From: Triangularia verruculosa
Lineage: Eukaryota; Ascomycota; Sordariomycetes; Sordariales; Podosporaceae
NCBI GenBank assembly: GCA_033296885.1
Contig: MU863977.1
Coordinates: forward strand, 62,001-126,000
Length of the DNA: 64,000 nucleotides
Reading direction: 5' to 3'
The notes under the pieces were generated by a model. The model did not search any database. It saw nothing but the letters and a program-made list of their open reading frames with translations, and was not told where the DNA came from. Of this stretch, positions 1 through 12,485 are shown piece after piece (position 1 is the stretch's first letter; every line of letters starts with the position of its first letter). The position numbers and the translations under genes are program-made.

Positions 1-917
1 AAAAGACAGTCGGGAGAGCATGGAGCACTAGGAAGGTCACAGAACATACCCTTTGGCCGCGGGATGTCATGGCCAGACGGGGCGTGCGATGCTGGGCTTG
101 TAGACATGGCGAGGTACGCACGATGCTGTTTGCGTCTCCTGGTTGGCGTTGTGTTCTGATTGTTTGGTGGTGCGTGTCCGTAAGTTGAGCAAAGTGCCTC
201 TGGAACGGGGGTCAGAGTCGGGATGGAAACAAAGCAGCTCGTCGCAGAAGATGGAATGAGACGGACCGCCTGGTCTTTCGCTGGCGACTGGCACTGAATG
301 GCAGGGGGTGCTTGTGAATGAGGTGGGATGACCCTTCTGCCTCGGCGGGGTCAACTGCAGCTGCCAAGCCCTCTGTTAAGGCGGGGGCACCACCTCCCTC
401 ACCTACCAGTACATGGATACAACTACATCATCTCACCTCACAGCACTTGGGCTCCCATAATCCAAGATACATGTCACTGTCATCAACGTCTCGAGCTTGG
501 GGAAATAGGAGAGATAATATATACCCGACATCTAGGCTTCAAAATGAATCACTAGCTTCTCAACTCTAAGCACTGTGCCCCAAGCAGCACGGCAGAGGGC
601 CTGTTGGCCACTCCAAAGTATGAGCTTGACGCCGCTCAAAGCTTTCCTCGAATGCCTTCCGCACATGACAGTTACGTCATTGCCAGCCCTCGAGGCACAA
701 TGGCTCCGATGGGCCAAAAGACGTCACGGTACTTCAATGGCGCCACGTTCCAAATGATAATTGAAGATAAGACATTACTACTGCATACATTATACATACA
801 CTACATCAGAAGTGTAGATCGATATCCGCGTCAGCCACATTAATCATCTCCGTTAGCTTCAAGTCGTTACATCTGTTGACAGATCTGCTCCCACAAGCAG
901 GCCCACTACGGCCCGCA
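1..917. other. intergenic region, window start
   Basis: No reading frame here shows a recognisable motif or coherent splice structure. The stretch probably contains the 3' flank of the sugar porter gene and sequence belonging to a gene outside the window. Confidence 0.5.
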
Positions 918-2845
918 CTATGCCAACTTGTTCTCGCCGGCTGTCTTTTCATCCTCTGTCACCCTCCGAGCCTGGAGCCTATCCACAAGCCCATCGTTGA
1001 TTTCATCCTCAAAGACATCAACCTTTGTGGAGGCAAATTTGCGGGCACTGACGCCCTTCTGGAAGAGAAGATCGAGCTCGGCAAACGAGCGGCCTGTCGG
1101 TTCTGGTACCCGGAAGTACGTGTAGACAATACACAGAAAACACGACCCGCCCCAGAAGAAACCGGCATAGTTGGCCCAGTCCCAGGCACCCGGGTTCAGC
1201 ATGTATGGGGTGAGCACGCTAGTGATGATGCCCACGATGATGCTGCTGAGTGTCAGCCTGATAGCACGAAAACGATAAGACCCGAGTCGACTTGTGACTT
1301 ACTATAAAACACGACCGAGCGCCACCGTCTTGATCTGCAGCCGCCTGGTGGAAATCTCGCTGACCAGCGAGTAACAAACAGTTCCAACCGTGCTTTGATA
1401 TGTTAGAGCCCACCCCAGCATAATGCTTCCGGTAGCAATGGCACCCTCTCTCCGCTGCTCTTCGGGCACCAGGCCAAGGAAGCCGAGAATCATGAGCATA
1501 ACAAACAGGCCGCACAGCCCGTACAGGTAGAGCGACCGCCGTCCGATGCCGCGGCTCATGAGAAACCAGGCGCTGAACACACCGACCATGTTGATACCAT
1601 ACTGGCCGAGCGCGAACCCGTACGCCTGTCTCTCGCCGAGTCCGGCTTGCTTTAGGAAGTAGGTCGAGTAGTTGGAAAAGGAGTTGCCGCTCAGGTTCTG
1701 AATGGCCCAGACCATGCAAACAATCTCAGTCCGCCTCAGATCGTGTCCCTTGAAGCAGTCCCAGTAGCTAGCGCCGGCCGTTGTCTTCTCTTCCAGAGCC
1801 GTGGTGTGAACCATCATGTCGATTGTGTCGTCGGCATCGAAGTCGACCTCGCGGTTCAGACTGGTCAACCGCAAAAGGGCCGTCTTTGCCTCGTCCAGCT
1901 TGCCGCGCCGGACAAGCCACCAGGGGCTTTCGGGGGCAAAGAAGATGCCCAGTGCTAGGGGTAGGGGCCACATCCACTGCAAAGCATAGGGAATCCTGTA
2001 TGCCCATTCGTCCTGCCTATCCAGCATGGACATGATGACGCCGATCCCGATAAGCTGTCCCAGTCCCCAACAAAAGTTGACGTAGGTGGTCAGATAGCCT
2101 CTCATGGCAACCGGACACACCTCGGAAGCATACGTGATGCAAAGGGTCTGGAAAATGCCCCAGGGCTATTTTTACACGGCAAGAGTCGGTCAGTGTCTGG
2201 GCACAATAGGGGAACCGGTCCGGGTTGACTTTACCACACCACACAGGATTTCGGCAGCCAGGAGCGTCTGGACATTCTGAGCCGTGAAAAACAGAGCAAT
2301 CCAGCCATTGAGGACCATCAACGACACGATCACGGTCCACCGGTAGCCAAATCGTTCAGACACCCAGCCGTTGATGAGAAGACCGATCAGCTCGCCAACC
2401 ATGGCACCATTGCTGAGACCGGCTTGCCACGGAGCAGGCACCTCCCAGTGCCCGATCCCCCTCCCGGCTTCGTCCAACAACTCCTCCCCGTACTTCCGGT
2501 TGAACTGAGGGAAGGCGTCTGCGCGGGGGTAGGTCATGTGGTTAGCCGCCTTCGTGGTGTCTCAAATGAATGGAACGGGCACCTACAGAAATTGTTGACG
2601 AGGCAAATGTCGTATCCTTCCATGACAATGCAGGTCGAGATGAGCAGACTCCATGCAATGGCCTTGGGATAGAGCTTGATCCCCTGCAACAGCGTCATGC
2701 TCTGCTCCTGTTCCGTGGCCATCCTGGCGCCATGGAGAACTCGGCTGGCTGCCGTGTAATGGCCACCGTTCTTCTCGCTTTCGGGCCCGGCCGCAGCCTG
2801 CGAAGACGTCGTCGGCTGATCATCCGAAGCCATGCTGGGTGTCAT
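918..2845 (-). CDS. MFS sugar porter, maltose/alpha-glucoside permease type
   Basis: Plasma-membrane proton-coupled sugar uptake of the fungal MAL (alpha-glucoside) branch of the sugar porter family. Four exons: 2587-2845, 2235-2518, 1303-2165 and 918-1245, which join in phase to 577 aa, normal for the family. Near residue 75 the protein reads GYDICLVNNFYAFPQFNRKY, the typical loop after TM1; the intron 2519-2586 sits inside it. ERFGYRW follows TM3, PESPWWLVRRGKLDEA is the classical central-loop signature, and PEPTGRSFAELD closes the last helix. The N-terminal 60 residues are polar and cytoplasmic. The start ATG is the first in frame. It is divergent from the Zn2Cys6 regulator across 1.4 kb, which suggests shared control. 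The family call is strong; the substrate (maltose, another alpha-glucoside, or a different polyol/glycoside) is inference. Confidence 0.9.
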
Positions 2846-4223
2846 GGTGTAGGTTTGTTAGAGTTGAGGGCTACGGAACCCGGAGAGAGGGAGCAGAAGA
2901 GGGGACTTTTAAAAAGTCGCGTGCCGTCTGGTCGCGGTGACTGCCGATCCATTTTCACCGTCCTTTTTGCCCCCGCGACTTTGCACAAACTCCACGGGAA
3001 AAGGATTCACAATCCAATCGCAGGAGACCCCAAGTGCGACGCTGTGGAGTGTTCGGCGGGTTACAGCGGGGTAGCGCTGATAGGTACATCTCTGAATGAA
3101 GTCCAAAAGGACGGGAATGGAACCTGGATCCCCTGCCACTGATTACACCCGAGGATGCGGTTCTTGGCTGGCCACTTTTGGTTCCTGGTTCCTGGCAACA
3201 GAGAAAATGTCATGTACACCTCAGCTGGAAGACGAGACGTCGATATAGAACATGAGGATGGACGGCTTTGGTTAGTTCGTGCTGGGGTAGGCAAGGTATT
3301 TTGACTGGTAACACTCGGGTATCGTTTCTGACAAGTGCCTGATGAGACGGGTCGGGTGCGGTGCCCATGGCAAGATTTATCGATGCCTGGCAGGTAGGTG
3401 GTGGTGGAAGAGGAAGATGACGGCGCATTCTGGCAAACGCCGTGGCGCCTTTCCCCGCATCGTGAATCGGGACTCGATCGAAGAACGCATCTAGCTCTTG
3501 GGAGACACTGTTTGCCGTATGTCTGGACCCAATGTCCCATGCCCTGTCTGGTATCCCCTTTTGTTTTTCATGGTCTCACAGCTCCCATTCCCAGCGTCAA
3601 CTTGTCGTTTCTTCTTGTCGTACCTGACCTGGCACTGTGCCCTCCTTGAGATACTTGCCTGCCGGCCACTAGGTAGCCGGACGGGAGATAAGTGCCCGCC
3701 AGGGCCAGCCACCGATAGCGCGCACCTCACCCCGAAAGCGGGCCCAACAAGCCCCCCTCCCCCCCCCCGGGCCCAGCTCCCGACGTTGCTGACCTCAGTC
3801 CACCAACAACCTGGAAGCTATCAAAAAAAGAACCCAAGTAGGGCGCCTCACCTCTCGGAGCTTCCTGGTAAAGACATTTCCCCTGGCCATTTGCCTAGTC
3901 CCCCTGCTCGGATTAGCCACGACCGTCGGGTGTCCATACCTAGGCGTGTGCTTTTCCATTTGTCTTCTCGCTCGCGTTGGTCGACAAATTTCCAGACTCC
4001 CGTCAACTCGATCAAACTCCACTTCCGACTCCATCTCCCTCCACACAGCACCTCCCGTCACCACACGGCTCCACCGTCCCGTCGCACAGAGCCGAGCATG
4101 CTGACGCCTCTCCTGCTGGCCTGAGTTTCGGCTTTCCTTGCGGCCACCGACAGCTGGAGCCCCAGACACCCCGCGTCCCGTCCCGCCCTCCGTCCGACTG
4201 TCTGCTGTGGGCACTGGGCAGGC
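2846..4223. promoter_or_regulatory. shared divergent promoter region, permease/Zn2Cys6 regulator
   Basis: This 1.4 kb gap separates two divergent genes and should contain both promoters. A run of A/T (TTTAAAAG on the minus strand near 2908-2915) lies about 65 nt before the permease ATG and could be its TATA element. A C-rich tract (about 3752-3770) and CT-rich stretches lie towards the regulator. I see no further gene. Confidence 0.45.
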
Positions 4224-6660
4224 ATGTCGTCTCCAAGCACCAGCACCTCCGCGTCGGGCTCGTCTCCTGGAGCTCTGCCGGGCTTGGCCAAGTTTGGCTG
4301 GTGCGTGTTTTATTTGTTCCGTCTCGTCGTTCTTTGTCTTTCCCGGCCTGTGTCCAAGCGGGAATCCACCGATCCGATCCGATCCCGATCCCGATTTCTC
4401 CAACTACCTACATACCTACTTACACTCACTCCATTCTGTTTTGCTGCCAATCTGCCCAAACTAACAAGCACCCACTCAACCATCACAGCATCAACTGTCG
4501 GGAACAGCACTTGAAGTGTCAGTTCACCCCCACCAAAGGCACACCGTCTCATACACACGCACATATTGACGTGTAGACTGCAGGTGATAGAGTCACACCC
4601 ACATGTGGTCGCTGTCAAAGTTCAGGTCGGGCTTGCCGTCCTACGGGCCTCAAGATCCGTGTCAACACTGAGAGTTTGTTTGGCCTCTGCCCCCTTCTTT
4701 TTATGTCTATCTCCGAGACTGACTGCCCTCAGATGGCAAGTTCAAATTTACAAGGAAACAGAAGTGGGTCAAGTTTCCCAAACGATGTAAGCCATCTCCC
4801 CTTTCTTGTTGGTAGAGGGACCTTGGCTGCTGACCACTGTTGGATTTGGCAAAGACGTCTGGATCGATGAAACCAACATAGTCGGACATGATCAGTCCAG
4901 CCCCGAGAGTGGGACCGAGGACTTCGATGTCGACTTGTCGAATTATGCTGCTTCCCCTGAGCTTGCCTCGCCCGGAGTGGCGACAGTTCCCCGTTCTGCC
5001 ACCCTCTCGCAGCTATCCTCTGTTCCACCCGAGTCCAAGCACTCGCCAGGCGATCTCGTTATCGTCAACAGGTTCGTTGTCGACGACCATCCGTCTGCTA
5101 CTGAGCAGCAGGCGTTTGCTGTCAAGGCACCTCTTGTGGGCATCGAAGAACCGTGCAAATGGCCGCTACCGCAGGGCACGGAAGGTCATCTCATCCGCCA
5201 CTTTGTTGAAAACCTGGCTCTCTGGCTAGATCTCTGTGACCCAAACCGTATGTGCGCATGTACTTCCCAGTGTAATGCACAACAATGCTAACCACGAAGG
5301 CCAGAGTCATTCCAGATAGAAGTCCCCCGCCGAGCCGGGAAGTCTTCTATTTTACGAGACGCCATGCTGGCGTTGTCCGCCCGGCACCAGGCCAATACCT
5401 GTCGCTCCTACTATGAAGAACTAGCTAAAAAATACAATGAACGGTGCATCGAAAACATCACCAAATTGGCCACCCAATGCAACCCGCTCGGTCTCGACTG
5501 GTTGATTGACCACGAACCCCGGCTGGCTGAGAACTGCTTCGCTGCCGCCATCATCTTGAGGGTGATGGAGGAGATGCAAGGTATGCATGCCATGGACTCT
5601 GTGGGAGCCAGAGGTTTTGTTGAAACGGAGCAGTTGCTGACCTTGATCAGAATCCCGGACTCTTTCGATGGACGACCAAGAAAATAATAACCGAGTGCAC
5701 CTCGATGGTATTCGCGCCTATACAAACAGCTACGTCTCCCGCCACAAGGGCCTCGCCCCGGGGACATTGGCTGCCGCCTCGTTTTGGGTAGGCTTGCGAC
5801 AGGACATATACTATGCCGTCATGAAGAAGACGACGGTAAAGCTCAGCCTGGTCTCTGCTCTGCCCAGCAAAGACCCATACGAGGACCTTGAGGACGACTA
5901 TTACTGGGCCAACAGAGCAGTAGTGCACTGCGCCAATGTGTTAAACTTTTGTCACGGGGATGTCGCCAACCGAACACCCGAGCGATGGGATCTCCTTGTT
6001 AGAGAAAATGAGAATTGGGCGGCCCGCATGGGGCGAGGAGACAACAGGCCAACCACGCTGAGGGAGGAATCCGACTTTTGGGTGCCATATGTTAGGGAGA
6101 ACGATGACACCAAGCCGTTCCCCGAAATATGGTATCTTAGGAGTTGCCAAGGTGAGAAACAAATCATATGTCCTCGGCCGCCTGTGAAGCTAACCGTACA
6201 TGATATACAGTTATTGGGATGCAGCATTTCCTCCTCGCCTCGGCCTTTCTATTTTCCAATGAGCCCGAGATCAGAATGGCGCCATCAGACACAGTCGAGG
6301 CATTGACAGTAGGTCATCACAGAGACATCCTGTGAGACGAGGCACGGCCCAGCTAACTCTGTCGATAGCAACGTATTCAGGCACTGGTACGGGAAATTTG
6401 CGGAATTGGCCTCGGAAACAAGAGCATAGCTCCGAGCATGTTCACTGCTTGCATGGCAATTGCGGCTTGTAAGAATCCTGTCTTCATTTTCTCCCGGCTT
6501 ACTTGGCTGGTCTGCTAACAAACGAGCAGTTGGAGATCTGTTTGGGAGGCCCCAGGATCAGAGTGCCATGTTGATTATTCTTGACCAGACCGAGAAGGAT
6601 CACGCTCGGCCCACGTTAGAGGTACAGCAACAGATGAAAAAGGCCTGGCGCTGGCGATAG
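4224..6660 (+). CDS. Zn2Cys6 transcription factor with Fungal_trans_2 domain
   Basis: Nuclear regulator. Ten exons (4224-4300, 4489-4517, 4584-4673, 4733-4786, 4855-5247, 5305-5580, 5651-6151, 6211-6308, 6369-6468, 6530-6660) join in phase to 582 aa. The binuclear zinc cluster is seen only after splicing: C26, C29, C36, C43, C46 and C53 with the exact CX2CX6CX6CX2CX6C spacing (CINCREQHLKCDR, then TPTCGRCQSSGRAC). It is followed by the linker KFTRKQKWVKFPKR. The C-terminal half has Fungal_trans_2 (PF11951) hallmarks: HLIRHFVENLALWLDLCDP, FPEIWYLRS, IGMQHFLLAS and the end motif MFTACMAIAA. Two introns cut the zinc cluster, one flanking an exon of only 29 nt. Its divergent partner is the sugar porter and the enzyme cluster starts 2 kb downstream, so it is a plausible pathway regulator. 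Exon 7 start is the least certain junction. Confidence 0.9.
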
Positions 6661-8608
6661 AACTCGTCCACATTTCCGCGTTTATAAGCGATGGGAGTGG
6701 AATGGAGTTGGGTTTGCTTCATGTCTTGGACAGGTTTTTTTTGGAGGAAAATGGTTCATCTCGACAAGTCCGATGGTCAATGATGTATTCGTCAGCGGAA
6801 TCGGCACATGGCCACCAGATCAGATCAGATCAGATCAGATCAGCATGGGAATCTACAGCAACAAGAGCTAATGCATGTCTATCATACGTGCAAGGCAACC
6901 AAGGTCGCCTGCCGCCAATATCTCGAGGTGCAGCTTGCCGCCGCTTGCGGGTGTCACACCAGCGTCGGGCCGCAACTTGATCAAGACGCCGGAGCGAATG
7001 GCTGCGCTGCCTCATCACGTGGATCAGCTAGTGCGAGAAAAAGAAAGCGGGTGGCGGCGCGTGACGGGGATGAAATCAGGGCAGGGCCACAGTGTTTGCC
7101 TCCACGAACCTGTCACCGCATCACATACGCTTAGCCCAAGGCAGAGACGACGCCAATAGTGTAGGACTTGCTGCATACCATACATACACTACATCAAACA
7201 CAATTCACAGACCGATGTACAGTACACTACACACACAATGTCTCTCTTCCCCAGGTGCGGGGCGCATTGCATATCCCAAGCGGTGCTCCCTGACCAGGGA
7301 CCGGGGACCGGGGTTCACGTGGGTGGTGAGGCTGGCCCCCTTCTTCGCACGGTTGTGCCTGATCCTGGAGCAAGGAAGTATGTTTGGTCCGACCCATGAG
7401 CAGAGCCAAGGGCTGAGCATCGCGTCAAGTTTCCTGTTCTTGGATGGCCCCAAGGTCCGATTAAGCAATTATGACCGACGTGTACCGAACTGCTGGACAC
7501 GGCTGCATCCCGGCCGGGATCGCGCAAGGGGGTTCACGCGGTCTGGCGGTCACGGGAAACACATGGCATTACCGGGTGCTTTGATGGGGAGGGTGGCATG
7601 TTCCCGAACGCCTGGGGAGATCTTATCTCGATAATGAAACCGAGGTGCATATCCGTTTTGTCCTTCCATACCTTCGGCACACTTTCTCATGTAGGCGGCC
7701 GGTTGACCCCCGGGACAATGTTGCTCGATGCTGAAAGCAAACCGCCTACCGGTGCAAACATGGACAGACCGGCGAAGTCCCCGTACCTATGATGAGTCCA
7801 GATTCAATGCCGATACTGTCAACGCACACACCCTTGCTCTATCTCTCAGGCAAACAAATGGCTCATTCGTGGCGGTAGAATTTCCATGGCGTGATGGGTG
7901 TTATTTTCTTTTTCGTCTTCTTCGTCTACTTTCTTCTCTGCTTCTCAGTGCTACCCTACTCTGCCCATTTCCGTCAGACTAGCCTCGTTGGTACTGCTCT
8001 TTCCCGTGCTTTTCCTCTGTTTGCCTCGGAAAACATTTCTGAGAGGGAGTAGGGGTGGGAGCTAGTCGACGGCAGGAGGAGACAGTCGAGCATCGTCCTC
8101 TCCTATTCTTTCCTTGAGCGGTCAGTTATCATGCATTCCGGCCTTCCAGTAACACGATTGTCTCTGGATCGGGCATGGTGCTGTTGTCACCGCCTAGTGG
8201 CTCACAAATCTATCGCGGTGCGGCTGTTTTCAGGGTATAAAATGCGGTGTGCTCCGTCCAGGAAAAGGAATATGGTGGCTTTTTGTCCCGTCGGCACTGA
8301 GCATCGTTTCTGTCACAACCTACCACATGATCTTTTGTTAGCTCATCTGTTACGTCTTGCTGCACTGTTCATCACTTCAGTTCGCTATTGGATCCGGGTA
8401 CTTACGACCCAACAAGTCTGGGTCACATCGCAAGAGACAAAAAGGCTCCAGAAGCTTGTAAGTGGCTCACACTGTGCCCCTGCCTTTAGTTCCTTACCTC
8501 GTTCTCTGACTGACCGGTCACGGATTGCAAGAGCAGAGCCCCCGGGCAACCACGGGTGACAACTCACATCTGGCCGCTCTTGGGCTACACCGCACAGCAC
8601 ACCGGTCC
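6661..8608. other. intergenic region upstream of inositol oxygenase
   Basis: A gap of 1.9 kb without a credible gene. It holds the 3' flank of the regulator gene, a pentanucleotide repeat at 6816-6843 and, nearer 8600, the presumed promoter of the inositol oxygenase gene. Open frames near 7092-7634 and 8131-8559 have no family motif and no coding bias. Confidence 0.55.
6816..6843. repeat. (CAGAT)n microsatellite
   Basis: Five perfect tandem copies of CAGAT plus a partial sixth, in non-coding sequence about 150 nt after the regulator stop codon. Confidence 0.95.
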
Positions 8609-9622
8609 ATGGCTCCATCGGCGATCTACGCTTCCGAGCAGCCGCTCCTGCTGCTAGCCGACGGTGCGGCCCTGGAAGCCATCTCGGACGCCATCGACAC
8701 GGTCAACAAGCTCAAGGGTCTCTCTTCACCCATTGCAGCCTATGACTCCGAGCCCAAGTTTGACTCGGCCAAGGACAAGGCTTCGTTTCGGCAGTACGAG
8801 ACTGCGTGCGAGCGGGTGCGCAACTTCTACTCGGAACAGCACGCCCGGCAGACGGTGGAGCACAACCTAAGGATGAGAGCGCACTTTTTTGACCCCAAGA
8901 GGAAGCGCGAGGAGATGACCATCTGGCAGGCCATGGAGAGGCTCAACACGCTCATCGATGATTCTGATCCAGACACGGAGCTGAGCCAGATCCAGCACTT
9001 GCTGCAGAGTGCCGAGGCCATCAGGAGGGATGGGAAGCCGAGGTGGATGCAAGTTACCGGGCTGGTCCATGATCTGGGGAAGCTGATGTTGTTCTTTGAC
9101 GGCTGCTCAACAGGGCAGTGGGACGTCGTTGGGGACACCTTTCCTGTCGGTTGCCGGTGGGACGATAAGTGTGTGTTTGCCGACGCATTTGGGCAGAACC
9201 CCGACAAAGACCACCCCGTGTATCGGACCAAGAATGGAATCTACACCCCCGGGGAGGGGATCGGTCAGTTCTTGATGAGCTGGGGCCACGATGAGTTTCT
9301 CTATCTGGTGTTGAAGGACCAGAGCATGCTGCCCAGGGAGGCGCTGGCCATGATTCGATATCACAGCTTTTACCCCTGGCACCATGAGGGGGCATACAAG
9401 GAATTCATGGCAGATGGTGATGAGGTTTTGCTGAAGGCGGTACAAGCCTTCAATCCTTATGATCTGTATAGCAAGACAGACGAGGAGCCAGATGTGGAGA
9501 AATTGAAGGTATGATCACCGTATGTTCCTTATACAAAAAGAGCGGGCATTGACAACTGTAAACAGCCTTACTACATGGAGCTGATTGACGAGTTCTTTCC
9601 GCAAAAGATTCTTAGATGGTAA
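8609..9622 (+). CDS. miox: myo-inositol oxygenase
   Basis: Cytosolic non-haem di-iron enzyme that cleaves myo-inositol with O2 to D-glucuronate, the first step of inositol breakdown. Two exons, 8609-9508 and 9566-9622, give 318 aa, in the usual range. All six iron ligands expected from the animal enzymes can be placed: His in VEHNLRMRAHFF, His-Asp in GLVHDLGKLM, His in SWGHDEFLY, His in RYHSFYPWHHEGAY and Asp in FNPYDLYSK. The C-terminus KILRW is the usual MIOX end and lies on the short second exon. The ATG at 8609 is preferred because the upstream frame is not conserved-looking. It converges with the dehydrogenase at 9799 with only 176 nt between stops. Adjacency to the enzyme cluster may be functional or chance. 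Confidence 0.95.
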
Positions 9623-9798
9623 TGGTGCGACAGGGAACGGTGATCGAGGAGAGGTTTCATGATATAGACGCACGTTGGCCTGTGATTAGACTCCACTCAT
9701 CTATAAAGGACATGTTGATTGGGGAAAAAATGAGCACACAGTTGACGTTGGGCCAGTAATGAGGATTTTTCTACCGAAGTATCGCTATCACGGCATCC

Positions 9799-10895
9799 TC
9801 ACTGATCATTTAACCACTTGAACACCACCCTGGCATCCTTCCCTTTGTATCTCTCATCTTCCATCGCCTCTCTGAACGCACTCAAAGTAGGCTGGTCTAG
9901 TACTGTTCTCGCACCAACGTCGCTGGCTAGCTTCGAGCCCATTCCCAACACCTTAGCACAAAGCTCTATCCTGAAGCCCCCTTCGTACCCCCTGCTACTT
10001 GGGACATTGTCTTGAACTTCCGGTACGGGATTCGATTTGCTTGTGACCCAGCACTGGCCTCCGGAGGCGTTGATGACCTGCGTCAGTAACTTGGGATCCA
10101 GTCCGGCCTTGACACCTATGTTCAAAGCCTCGGAAGCGGCCAGGGAGGTGATGGCTGATAGGTAGTTGTTGATGATCTTGAAGGCTGTCCCGGCTCCCAC
10201 GTCTCCGCACAGAAAGATACCGTTTGGATCGCCCATGTGACACAAGTAAGACTTAACAAGAGGGAATACAGAGGCGGAACGCGAAGGAGGGCAGCCGACC
10301 ATGAACGTCAAGCACTGGTTTTGGGCTCCCATCGGGCCGCCTGAGACAGGCGCATCTACAAAGGTTGCCCGATTCTGCGGAATGGAGCGGGACACGGAGA
10401 AAATAGTGGACGACTCTATTGTGCCGCATTCTATGAGCAACTTTGGGCTTTGGGTGTCAAGATCCGAAGGTTCAGCGAGCGCTGGGAGTATCCCGGTGGA
10501 GGGGTTCAGGTAGACGGCCAGAACGGCATCTGAGTTTGGAAGCATGGTTATGACTGTGTCCTTTGCACTCATCCAAATCAGTGGGACGTTTCACAAGAAG
10601 CGAACCACGGCCGGTGGCATCTTACTGCTTGTTGGGCTGCCTCGAACCCGTTTTGGACGATCTTGACCGCATTTCCCTTCAAGAGCGAGGTCTCGGAGAT
10701 GAACCTCTCAAGGGCATCCGTGTTGACGTCGCAAATGAGGAGCGTCTCGTCAGGACCCAAGCCAGCCCAGAGATTCTTTGCCATAGGGTAACCCATTACT
10801 CCCAAGCCTGTTTTCCCGCATTGTTAGTGCCCGATGAAGCCTGAAGGGCTGGCAAACATACCAATGAATGCTACCGTGTTTGCGGGAGATGACAT
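9799..10895 (-). CDS. beta-hydroxyacid dehydrogenase (3-hydroxyisobutyrate dehydrogenase family), copy 1
   Basis: NAD(P)-dependent oxidoreductase of the HIBADH/6-phosphogluconate dehydrogenase superfamily, which oxidises beta-hydroxyacids or reduces tartronate semialdehyde. Three exons (10862-10895, 10626-10807, 9799-10560) give 325 aa. The Rossmann motif AFIGLGVMGYPMA spans the first intron. The substrate loop DAPVSGGPMGA lies near residues 141-151, and the catalytic Lys near residue 200 in GTAFKIINNYLS. The second intron sits just before DTVITMLPN. The same position is interrupted in the second copy at 17521, so the two are old paralogues. It is the outer gene of the mirrored cluster and is followed upstream by the MBL-fold gene in the same orientation. 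The exact substrate cannot be read from sequence. Confidence 0.9.
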
Positions 10896-11507
10896 GATGT
10901 AGCTTATGTTGGCCAATGAACCAAGGTAAGAATGTTTGTTGCCCAAAGGCACTGTACTGAGGACGAACAGCGAAACGTCTCCATGATGTTCTCGATGTCC
11001 ACTGCAGTGACACAATACGGAGACCATGACCGACAACAACTCCCGACAGGCAGCCAGCTGCCTACCTACCTGCAGCTTGACAAACCGCTCCTCGTCCCGC
11101 CGATTTCATGGAAAACCATTGCCAAATAAGAACTGCCGATCTATGGTTGATTATGACCTGCTCGGCATGTATGCTACGTATGATTGGAGCACGCGGAGGG
11201 CGTCATGAGGGGGGTCAGAAGACACTGCATATCCCCCCACACTCGCATTGCAGCAAAGGCAAACAGGTGATTCATGCGCGTCCTGCAGCGGTTTGGATGA
11301 TGGAATCAGTTTTTGTGCCGAGAAGAAGGCCAAGATTGATGTTTCCGAGGTAGCACGGTTATCTCGAACGCGAGAAACGAAAACCGGGTAGGTGGAATCG
11401 ACTAACACTGAGCTAGCATGCCGCCACAGTTTGACGGCATGGGTTGTTTGCTTTCTGGTGGTACAGGTGCTTCTGGTTGGTAATTTGACTCTCACATGAG
11501 GTGCTTG
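10896..11507. other. intergenic, promoter of dehydrogenase copy 1
   Basis: About 610 nt between the dehydrogenase start and the stop of the next minus-strand gene. It must contain the dehydrogenase promoter. No conserved frame, RNA gene or repeat is evident. Confidence 0.5.
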
Positions 11508-12485
11508 CTACAACTCGCCAGGCCAGAATCTGTGCTTGTTCCTTTCTCTCCAAACACCGTCGTGCGCAACTATTACTTCCGTCTCAACCTTCCCCTGATG
11601 GCTTCCAACAAAGCCCCTGATCCTGTTGAGCGTAGTGTTGGCAGCTTCGGTGTCTACATGCACACTTCTGAGCCCTCCTCTCCCATCTTCATAGAGTGCA
11701 ATTCCTTTCTCTCCGGCCAGAATACGGGGGTCATGGCAACAGTCGCCTCCCAAGTAGACATATCTTGCTTCAGCAACCCGGCAAAGCAGATTGACATGCC
11801 CATAGAGATGTCCTGGGGCATCGATAATCATGACTGTTCCGTCTCCGAACAGGTCCAATGCGGCAGGAAAGGTTGAGAGAGGCTTCCAAGCCCAAGCGTA
11901 AGGATTTAGATAGGATGCGATGTGAGCCAATGCTGACTTGGAAGGCGGCGTCTGTTTTGGTCGATCGGGTCCGACCTCAGACGGACAAGCAAGAGGCAGT
12001 TCCACAGTCCTGTCAGGAGGCAGCTCATCGTCATTGAATAGATCAGCTGGGTAGAGTGGGCCGTCCCCATGCTTGAGAAGGTCCAGGGTGCCAGCGCCGA
12101 CGAGAAAGGTGGCAGAGGGAAAGTCTGATGACGTGCCAACGTGATCCCAGTGTACATGGCTTAGTATTACCAAGTCGATATCTTTTGGGCCGATGGTGGC
12201 ATCGCCGGTCAGTATGCTCTCTCCGCAGTCTGGGGATACAATGATTGGTCGACGCTGAGCGATGTGAGCTTGTTGAGACGCGGTGTACCCTTGGATGTCT
12301 CGCTTCACTCCGAGGTCAAACAGTAACCGAGTGGGCGTTGCGCTTCCGGGACAGAAATGCTGAATAAGAAAAGAGAGAGAAGGGACAGTGGTACGCTTGT
12401 CGGGGTCAGCATCAGTGACAAACAATCGCTCCGGGAGGGTAAGATGGCCTGCGTCCAGGGCCGAGATTGTTATGAAGGGCTCCAT
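11508..12485 (-). CDS. metallo-beta-lactamase-fold hydrolase, lactonase-like, copy 1
   Basis: Di-zinc hydrolase of the MBL superfamily, closest in motif layout to N-acyl-homoserine-lactonase-type enzymes that open lactone rings. Intronless, 325 aa. Metal ligands are complete: HVHWDH at residues 110-115, His in IDAPGHLYGHVNLL, the bridging Asp in YLGGDCCHDPRIL and the last His in VIVAHDGVW. The conserved start MEPFITISALDAGHL fits the lactonase subgroup, so the ATG at 12485 is chosen over an upstream ATG in a low-complexity stretch. It is divergent from the alcohol dehydrogenase over 371 nt. Copy 2 at 16280 keeps the same residue numbering at the active site. Lactonase activity is inferred; a thioesterase or other ester hydrolase remains possible. 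Confidence 0.88.
   Translation of the reverse strand: MEPFITISALDAGHLTLPERLFVTDADPDKRTTVPSLSFLIQHFCPGSATPTRLLFDLGVKRDIQGYTASQQAHIAQRRPIIVSPDCGESILTGDATIGPKDIDLVILSHVHWDHVGTSSDFPSATFLVGAGTLDLLKHGDGPLYPADLFNDDELPPDRTVELPLACPSEVGPDRPKQTPPSKSALAHIASYLNPYAWAWKPLSTFPAALDLFGDGTVMIIDAPGHLYGHVNLLCRVAEARYVYLGGDCCHDPRILAGEKGIALYEDGRGGLRSVHVDTEAANTTLNRIRGFVGSHQGKVETEVIVAHDGVWRERNKHRFWPGEL

Noticed and set aside
2519..2586. 26-nt intron (2561-2586) in the sugar porter
   Set aside because: An in-phase AG exists after 26 nt, but the 68-nt version has a CTAAC branch site and restores the family motif FYAFPQFN.
7092..7634. 180-codon frame between regulator and MIOX
   Set aside because: No domain, mixed codon usage, many rare codons for this genome; treated as intergenic.
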